From Clostridia bacterium (GTDB lineage Bacteria > Bacillota > Clostridia > Oscillospirales > CAG-382), in contig JAFYOG010000119.1 in NCBI GenBank assembly GCA_017560285.1, positions 1 through 5,569 on the forward strand: DNA of 5,569 bases, written 5' to 3'. This document shows, piece by piece, positions 1 to 3,653 of this stretch (positions are counted from its first letter, which is position 1; each line of letters starts with the position of its first letter). The notes under the pieces were generated by a model. That model did no database searches. It saw only the letters and a list, made by a program, of their open reading frames with translations, and was not told the DNA's origin. The position numbers and the translations under genes are program-made.

Positions 1-9
1 CTCTTCACT

Positions 10-41
10 AAAAAATGACGGTTCGTGTGAACCGTCATTTT
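10..41 (-). terminator. Intrinsic terminator of the RNase J gene
   Basis: A perfect 13-bp inverted repeat (arms 12-24 and 29-41) encloses the 4-nt loop GTGT. Read on the minus strand, the hairpin begins about 7 bases after the RNase J stop codon. Its 3' arm ends in a run of six T, so it fits a Rho-independent terminator for that gene. The plus-strand side is also followed by a T-rich stretch, so it may work in both directions if a convergent gene lies to the left of the window. Confidence 0.88.
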
Positions 42-48
42 GCTTTTA

Positions 49-1824
49 TTATTGCTGAATATCCAATAAATTTACCACAATCATGGGGCGGTGCTTGGTG
101 CGCTTGCGGGCGTATTCCGCAACGTCGTCCCGTAGCTTGTTACGCAAAATTTCTATATCGTCTATGCCCTTTGCAAGGTTGCGTATAATAGAATTCCGCG
201 CCGATTCGCATATTCTGCCCAAAAGCTCTTCGTTTTCCTTTTCGTAAACGAACCCGCGGGATATAACCTCGGGGTAAACCGAAAGGCACATAAATTCCAA
301 ATCCACACCTGCGGTAACAACTATAATGCCGTCCTCGGAAAGCCGTTTTCTATCTCTTAGCACAACGTCGTTAACCTCTGTTGCGCCGGTTCCGTCAACC
401 ATCATTGCCCCTGCCTCTACGTGGTCGGCGGGCTTTAGCGATTTTTTAGAAAGCTCTATAACTCTGCCTATTTCGGGAATAACTATTCGGCTTTCGTCAA
501 TGCCCATTTCGTGGGCAAGGCCTGCGTGGGAAATAAGATGCTTATATTCGCCGTGTACGGGCATAAAAAATTCGGGGTTGGTAAGCGAAAGCATAAGCTT
601 AAGCTCCTCGCGGCAGGCGTGGCCGGAAACGTGCACGTCGTAATTGCTGTAGGTTATAACCTCGGTGCCACGCTTAAACAGCTCGTTAATAATTTTGGTA
701 ATAAGCTTTTCGTTACCGGGTATAGCCGATGATGAAAGCACAACCAAATCGTTGCTGTTAAGGCTAACCTGATTATGCTCGCCAAATGCCATACGGTACA
801 GCGCGCTCATAGGCTCGCCTTGGGAACCTGTGGTAATAATCGTAACCCTTTCGGGTGGGTATTTTTGGGCGTCGTTAAGGTCTATCATCATTCCTTGGGG
901 AATATATAAATAGCCCAATTTTGTAGCCGCGTTAACAAAGTTAAGCATACTTCTGCCCGAAACGGCAACCTTTCTGCCGTATTTTTCGCTGGCGTTAATA
1001 ACCTGCTGCACGCGGTGAACGTTAGAAGAAAAGGTGGCGATAACCACACGGCGGCTTTCGTTGTTAAAAATTCTGTCAAAGCTAACCGCCAAGCTGCTTT
1101 CGCTGGGGGTATAACCGGGTCGTTCGGCGTTGGTGCTGTCGCTTAACAGCAATCTAACCCCTTTTCTGCCAAGCTCGGCAATGCGGGGCAGGTCTATGGG
1201 GCGTTCGTCAACGGGGGTGAAATCCACCTTAAAATCCCCCGTGTGCAAAATTCTGCCGCAGGGTGTGCCAATGCAGATAGCGCAGGCATCGGGCATAGAA
1301 TGGTTCACGTTAATAAATTCGCACTCGAACACGCCCAAGCCGACGGTATCCCCTGCATAAACCTCTTGCAATTTGGGGTTTTTAATATTATGCTCTTGCA
1401 GCTTGCCCTCGATAATGCCCAAGGTAAGCCTTGTGGCAAACACGGGAACGGTGGGGAACTTTTTAAGAAAATAGGGCACTGCGCCTATGTGGTCCTCGTG
1501 GCCGTGGGTAATAAGCAAGCCGCGGACCTTGTGGGCGTTAAGCTCTAAATAGTTAAAAACGGGTATAACAAGGTCAACCCCAAGCATATCGTCCTCGGGG
1601 AATGCAACGCCGCAATCTACAATAATAATATCGTTTTCAAATTCAAAGGCGGTGCAGTTCATACCAATGCCGTCTACGCCGCCAAGAAAAATAATTTTAA
1701 CCTTGCTTTTCTTTTCCTTTTTGGGCTTTGCGTCGGTCTTGGTTTTAGCCTTGGTTTTGGGCTTTTTGGGCAGTTTTTTAGCCTTGCTTTCAGGCTGTTC
1801 GTTGGTTTTTTTAATTTTTGCCAT
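49..1824 (-). CDS. rnj: Ribonuclease J (metallo-beta-lactamase / beta-CASP family)
   Basis: Cytoplasmic ribonuclease of 591 residues. The family acts as a 5'-to-3' exonuclease and endonuclease in mRNA decay and rRNA maturation of Firmicutes. The metallo-beta-lactamase core starts near residue 42. Seen in it are the Zn-binding motif HGHEDHIG (107-114), H175 in NVNHSMPDA and D197 in HTGDF. The beta-CASP part carries DSTNAERPG (229-237), FSSNVHR (265-271) and GSQGEP (333-338). The core resumes with HVSGHA (398-403) and PVHGEY (422-427). A C-terminal domain of about 140 residues follows (from about 450), as in full-length RNase J. Residues 1-43 form an extra tail with 19 lysines, absent from the shortest family members (about 555 residues). 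The ATG has a well-placed AGAAAGGA ribosome site, which supports keeping the tail. The gene has its own promoter and terminator and looks monocistronic. J1 versus J2 paralogy cannot be decided here. Confidence 0.97.
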   Translation of the reverse strand: MAKIKKTNEQPESKAKKLPKKPKTKAKTKTDAKPKKEKKSKVKIIFLGGVDGIGMNCTAFEFENDIIIVDCGVAFPEDDMLGVDLVIPVFNYLELNAHKVRGLLITHGHEDHIGAVPYFLKKFPTVPVFATRLTLGIIEGKLQEHNIKNPKLQEVYAGDTVGLGVFECEFINVNHSMPDACAICIGTPCGRILHTGDFKVDFTPVDERPIDLPRIAELGRKGVRLLLSDSTNAERPGYTPSESSLAVSFDRIFNNESRRVVIATFSSNVHRVQQVINASEKYGRKVAVSGRSMLNFVNAATKLGYLYIPQGMMIDLNDAQKYPPERVTIITTGSQGEPMSALYRMAFGEHNQVSLNSNDLVVLSSSAIPGNEKLITKIINELFKRGTEVITYSNYDVHVSGHACREELKLMLSLTNPEFFMPVHGEYKHLISHAGLAHEMGIDESRIVIPEIGRVIELSKKSLKPADHVEAGAMMVDGTGATEVNDVVLRDRKRLSEDGIIVVTAGVDLEFMCLSVYPEVISRGFVYEKENEELLGRICESARNSIIRNLAKGIDDIEILRNKLRDDVAEYARKRTKHRPMIVVNLLDIQQ

Positions 1825-1829
1825 AAATA

Positions 1830-1837
1830 TCCTTTCT
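1830..1837 (-). promoter_or_regulatory. Ribosome binding site of rnj
   Basis: The minus strand reads AGAAAGGA, a good Shine-Dalgarno match, 5 bases before the ATG at 1824. It fixes the start of RNase J upstream of the lysine-rich tail rather than at an internal codon. Confidence 0.8.
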
Positions 1838-1866
1838 GTAAAACGGGTAAAATTTTAATATGTAAA

Positions 1867-1883
1867 CGGGTATAGACAACCCG
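1867..1883 (-). promoter_or_regulatory. Small hairpin in the rnj 5' leader
   Basis: CGGGT and ACCCG form a 5-bp stem with a 7-nt loop, about 10 bases after the predicted rnj transcription start. A second copy of the ACCCG arm lies at 1844-1848, inside a near-perfect direct repeat (1838-1849 and 1862-1872). The left arm could therefore pair at either place. Whether this regulates anything is inference. Confidence 0.35.
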
Positions 1884-1899
1884 AATATAAGCTACCTAT

Positions 1900-1928
1900 A
1901 TTATCGCCTAAAATGTTTGTTTTGTCAA
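1900..1928 (-). promoter_or_regulatory. SigA-type promoter of rnj
   Basis: On the minus strand a perfect -35 box TTGACA (1923-1928) is followed by a 17-bp spacer and the -10 box GATAAT (1900-1905, 5 of 6 consensus). The transcript would begin near 1893, giving a leader of about 69 bases before the RNase J ATG. Confidence 0.85.
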
Positions 1929-1972
1929 GATGTGAAAAAACGCATAAAATGTAACGTAGAGGAGAAATGTCC

Positions 1973-2001
1973 TTGACTTTTGGGGATTTGAATGTTACAA
2001 T
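1973..2001 (+). promoter_or_regulatory. SigA-type extended -10 promoter of murA
   Basis: The -35 box TTGACT (1973-1978, 5 of 6) is followed by a 17-bp spacer and TACAAT (1996-2001, 5 of 6). A TG at 1993-1994 gives the extended -10 form TGnTACAAT. The start of transcription is expected near 2008, with a leader of about 48 bases. Its -35 box lies 44 bases from that of the divergent rnj promoter. Confidence 0.87.
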
Positions 2002-2007
2002 CATTAT

Positions 2008-2036
2008 GTTAACTTATATAAATATGATAAATTAAC
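2008..2036 (+). promoter_or_regulatory. AT-rich hairpin at the 5' end of the murA transcript
   Basis: GTTAA (2008-2012) pairs with TTAAC (2032-2036) and TTAT (2014-2017) with ATAA (2027-2030), with one mismatch between and a 9-nt loop. The hairpin starts at about the predicted transcription start and ends just before the ribosome site. The stem is weak (A/T rich), so its meaning is uncertain. Confidence 0.3.
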
Positions 2037-2037
2037 C

Positions 2038-2045
2038 GAAGGGTG
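2038..2045 (+). promoter_or_regulatory. Ribosome binding site of murA
   Basis: GAAGGGTG, a moderate Shine-Dalgarno match, ends 10 bases before the ATG at 2056 and supports that start. The resulting N-terminus lines up with the usual MurA beginning. Confidence 0.65.
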
Positions 2046-2055
2046 TTTTTAATAA

Positions 2056-3327
2056 ATGGAAAAATTGTGTATCTCGGGCGGCAAGCCCCTTACCGGTACA
2101 GTTACCATTGGCGGTATGAAGAACGCCGCATTACCTATTATATTCGCAACTATCCTCGTTAACGACGTTTGTATATTAGAAAATCTTCCCGAAGTAAGCG
2201 ATATTTATTCCGCGTTGGAAATTGTTCGCCGTATGGGCGCCGGTGTAGAAAAGATCGACCGCTTTACCTACCGTATCGATACCCGCACCGTGCGCAGCAA
2301 CAGCGTACCCTTAGATCTGGCACGCATTATGCGCGGCTCTTATTACGTTTTGGGTGCCGAGCTTGGCAGGTTCGGAAGATCCCACACCGCTATCCCCGGC
2401 GGCTGTAATTTGGGCGCAAGACCTATCGACCAGCACATAAAAGGGTTTGAAGCCTTGGGCGCAACCGTAAATTGCACCAACGGCATAAGCTGTTATACCG
2501 ATAAACCCTTAGAAGGCACCTCTATTTATTTAGACGTTGCCTCTGTTGGCGCAACCTGCAACATTATGCTTGCCGCCGCCACCGCCAAGGGTATGACAAT
2601 TATCGAAAACGCCGCCCGCGAACCCCACATAGTTGACTTAGCAAACTTCCTAAACTCCTGCGGTGCCGATATTACCGGCGCAGGTACCGAGGATATAAAA
2701 ATCCGCGGGGTAGAAAGTCTGCACGGCGGTACTTATGCAATTATCCCCGATATGATAGAGGCAGGCACCTATATGATAGCCGCCGCCGCTACAAAGGGCG
2801 ACCTTACCATAAATAACGTTATCCCCCGCCACTTAGAGGCAACCACCCGCAAGCTTTTGGAAATGGGCGTAGAGGTCGAAGAAGGCGGCGATTACGTTCG
2901 CGTTTCCTCTGACGGCAACCTAAAGCGCGCCCGTGTTAAGACCGATTTTTACCCCGGCTTCCCTACGGATATGAACCCTCAGTTCTGCGTTCTTTTGTGC
3001 CTTGCCGAGGGCGAAAGCCGTCTTACCGAAAGCGTTATGGATTCCCGTTTTAAATATACCGACGAGCTAATTCGTATGGGCGCAGATATAACCATTCAGG
3101 GCAGAGATGCTATCGTTCAGGGTATAGACAGCTTCCGTCCCGCCAACGTTCGCGCGGTAGATCTGCGTGCAGGCGCGGCAATGGTTATCGCGGCACTTTC
3201 TGCCGACGGCACAACTGTTATCGACGATATTTATCATATCCAGCGCGGGTACGAGGATATGGTCGGCAAGCTTCGCGCAGTAGGCGCCGATATAAAGATT
3301 ATTAACGACGATATAAGAGCAAACTAA
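2056..3327 (+). CDS. murA: UDP-N-acetylglucosamine 1-carboxyvinyltransferase (MurA)
   Basis: Cytoplasmic enzyme that transfers enolpyruvate from phosphoenolpyruvate to UDP-GlcNAc, the first committed step of peptidoglycan precursor synthesis. At 423 residues it has the family's normal length (E. coli 419). Key residues are all visible: K22-N23 in GGMKNAALP, R93 in IMRGS, the active-site loop PGGCNLGARP with C117 and R122, the catalytic D305 in YPGFPTDMNPQF, R331 in MDSRF, R371 in DLRAGA and R397 in HIQRGYE. C117 corresponds to E. coli Cys115, the residue alkylated by fosfomycin. A Cys here, rather than the Asp found in naturally resistant versions, predicts a fosfomycin-sensitive enzyme. The gene has its own promoter and is closed by two terminators, so it is probably transcribed alone. 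Many Firmicutes have two paralogues (MurAA/MurA and MurAB/MurZ); which one this is cannot be settled from the window. Confidence 0.98.
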   Translation: MEKLCISGGKPLTGTVTIGGMKNAALPIIFATILVNDVCILENLPEVSDIYSALEIVRRMGAGVEKIDRFTYRIDTRTVRSNSVPLDLARIMRGSYYVLGAELGRFGRSHTAIPGGCNLGARPIDQHIKGFEALGATVNCTNGISCYTDKPLEGTSIYLDVASVGATCNIMLAAATAKGMTIIENAAREPHIVDLANFLNSCGADITGAGTEDIKIRGVESLHGGTYAIIPDMIEAGTYMIAAAATKGDLTINNVIPRHLEATTRKLLEMGVEVEEGGDYVRVSSDGNLKRARVKTDFYPGFPTDMNPQFCVLLCLAEGESRLTESVMDSRFKYTDELIRMGADITIQGRDAIVQGIDSFRPANVRAVDLRAGAAMVIAALSADGTTVIDDIYHIQRGYEDMVGKLRAVGADIKIINDDIRAN

Positions 3328-3354
3328 ATTAACACGCATAAAAAACAGAGCCTT

Positions 3355-3384
3355 TGCCCAAGTGTCCTTAAGAACACTTGGGCA
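3355..3384 (+). terminator. First intrinsic terminator after murA
   Basis: A perfect 11-bp stem (3355-3365 with 3374-3384, TGCCCAAGTGT) and an 8-nt loop start 27 bases after the murA stop. A GTTTTATT tail follows. On the opposite strand a T6 run lies about 9 bases beyond the stem, so any leftward activity would be weak. Confidence 0.88.
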
Positions 3385-3406
3385 GTTTTATTCGCATATA
3401 ATAAGT

Positions 3407-3452
3407 ACTACCCGAAAAAGAGTTTTGTTTTCTCTTCTTCGGGTAGTTTTTT
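3407..3452 (+). terminator. Second intrinsic terminator after murA
   Basis: A 16-bp stem with one A-C mismatch (3407-3422 with 3432-3447) has the 9-nt loop TTTTGTTTT. It runs directly into a T6 tail (3447-3452). The tail orients it rightward, as a back-up for murA. It ends exactly where the heptamer/hairpin array begins. Confidence 0.88.
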
Positions 3453-3626
3453 GCGATATATTGCTTCGCAATGCGATATTTTTTCCAACGGAAAAAGCGA
3501 TATATTTACCTAATGGTAAATTCGATATGATATAAATCCCTTCGCGCCCCGCAGGGCATATCGCGTGGGAAGCGCATATCGCACGCCTTAGCGTATATCG
3601 AAAATCCCGTTAGGGATTTATATCGC
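3453..3626. repeat. Mirror-symmetric array of eight GCGATAT heptamers separated by small hairpins
   Basis: Four direct heptamers begin at 3453, 3473, 3497 (GCGATAT) and 3522 (TCGATAT). Four inverted copies begin at 3558, 3576, 3620 (ATATCGC) and 3595 (ATATCGA). Between them lie perfect hairpins of unrelated sequence: 3460-3472 (5-bp stem, loop TTC), 3480-3496 (7 bp, AAC), 3504-3521 (7 bp, TAAT), 3583-3594 (4 bp, CTTA) and 3602-3619 (7 bp, GTTA). The central interval 3529-3557 carries a 4-bp GCCC/GGGC hairpin. The interval 3565-3575 has lost clear symmetry. The first and last heptamers, and also the third and sixth, are symmetric about 3539.5. It sits between the convergent ends of murA and the leftward gene. 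I see no coding capacity or transposase, and a function is not known to me. Confidence 0.9.
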
Positions 3627-3627
3627 T

Positions 3628-3653
3628 GCATTGTGTCCTTTATGGCACAATGC
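3628..3653. repeat. Hairpin touching the stop codon of the leftward gene
   Basis: GCATTGTGTC (3628-3637) pairs with GGCACAATGC (3644-3653). This is a 10-bp stem with one G-T wobble and a 6-nt loop. It begins one base after the last array heptamer and ends directly against the stop codon at 3654-3656. No T-run follows on the minus strand, so it is not a standard intrinsic terminator. It may be the array's outermost hairpin or a 3' stabiliser of the leftward mRNA. Confidence 0.7.

Noticed and set aside
326..1548. Several plus-strand and minus-strand open frames overlapping RNase J (for example 326-643, 1243-1548, 888-1079)
   Set aside because: All are shadows of the RNase J frame without ribosome sites or recognisable motifs.
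1652..1858. Plus-strand 68-residue hydrophobic open frame resembling a small membrane protein
   Set aside because: It lies antisense to the RNase J lysine-rich tail. Reverse-reading AAA/AAG lysine codons gives Leu/Phe, which explains the hydrophobicity.
1825..2055. Riboswitch or T-box in the divergent region
   Set aside because: Both leaders (about 69 and 48 bases) are too short for common riboswitch aptamers plus expression platform, and no conserved aptamer motifs were seen.
3453..3626. CRISPR array
   Set aside because: The heptamers are too short, switch orientation halfway, and the gaps are 11-29-base palindromes, not unique spacers of constant length. No cas genes are near.
3453..3653. 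Insertion sequence or transposon
   Set aside because: The inverted symmetry resembles terminal repeats, but there is no transposase or long open frame, and I see no clear target-site duplication. At most it is a non-autonomous element.
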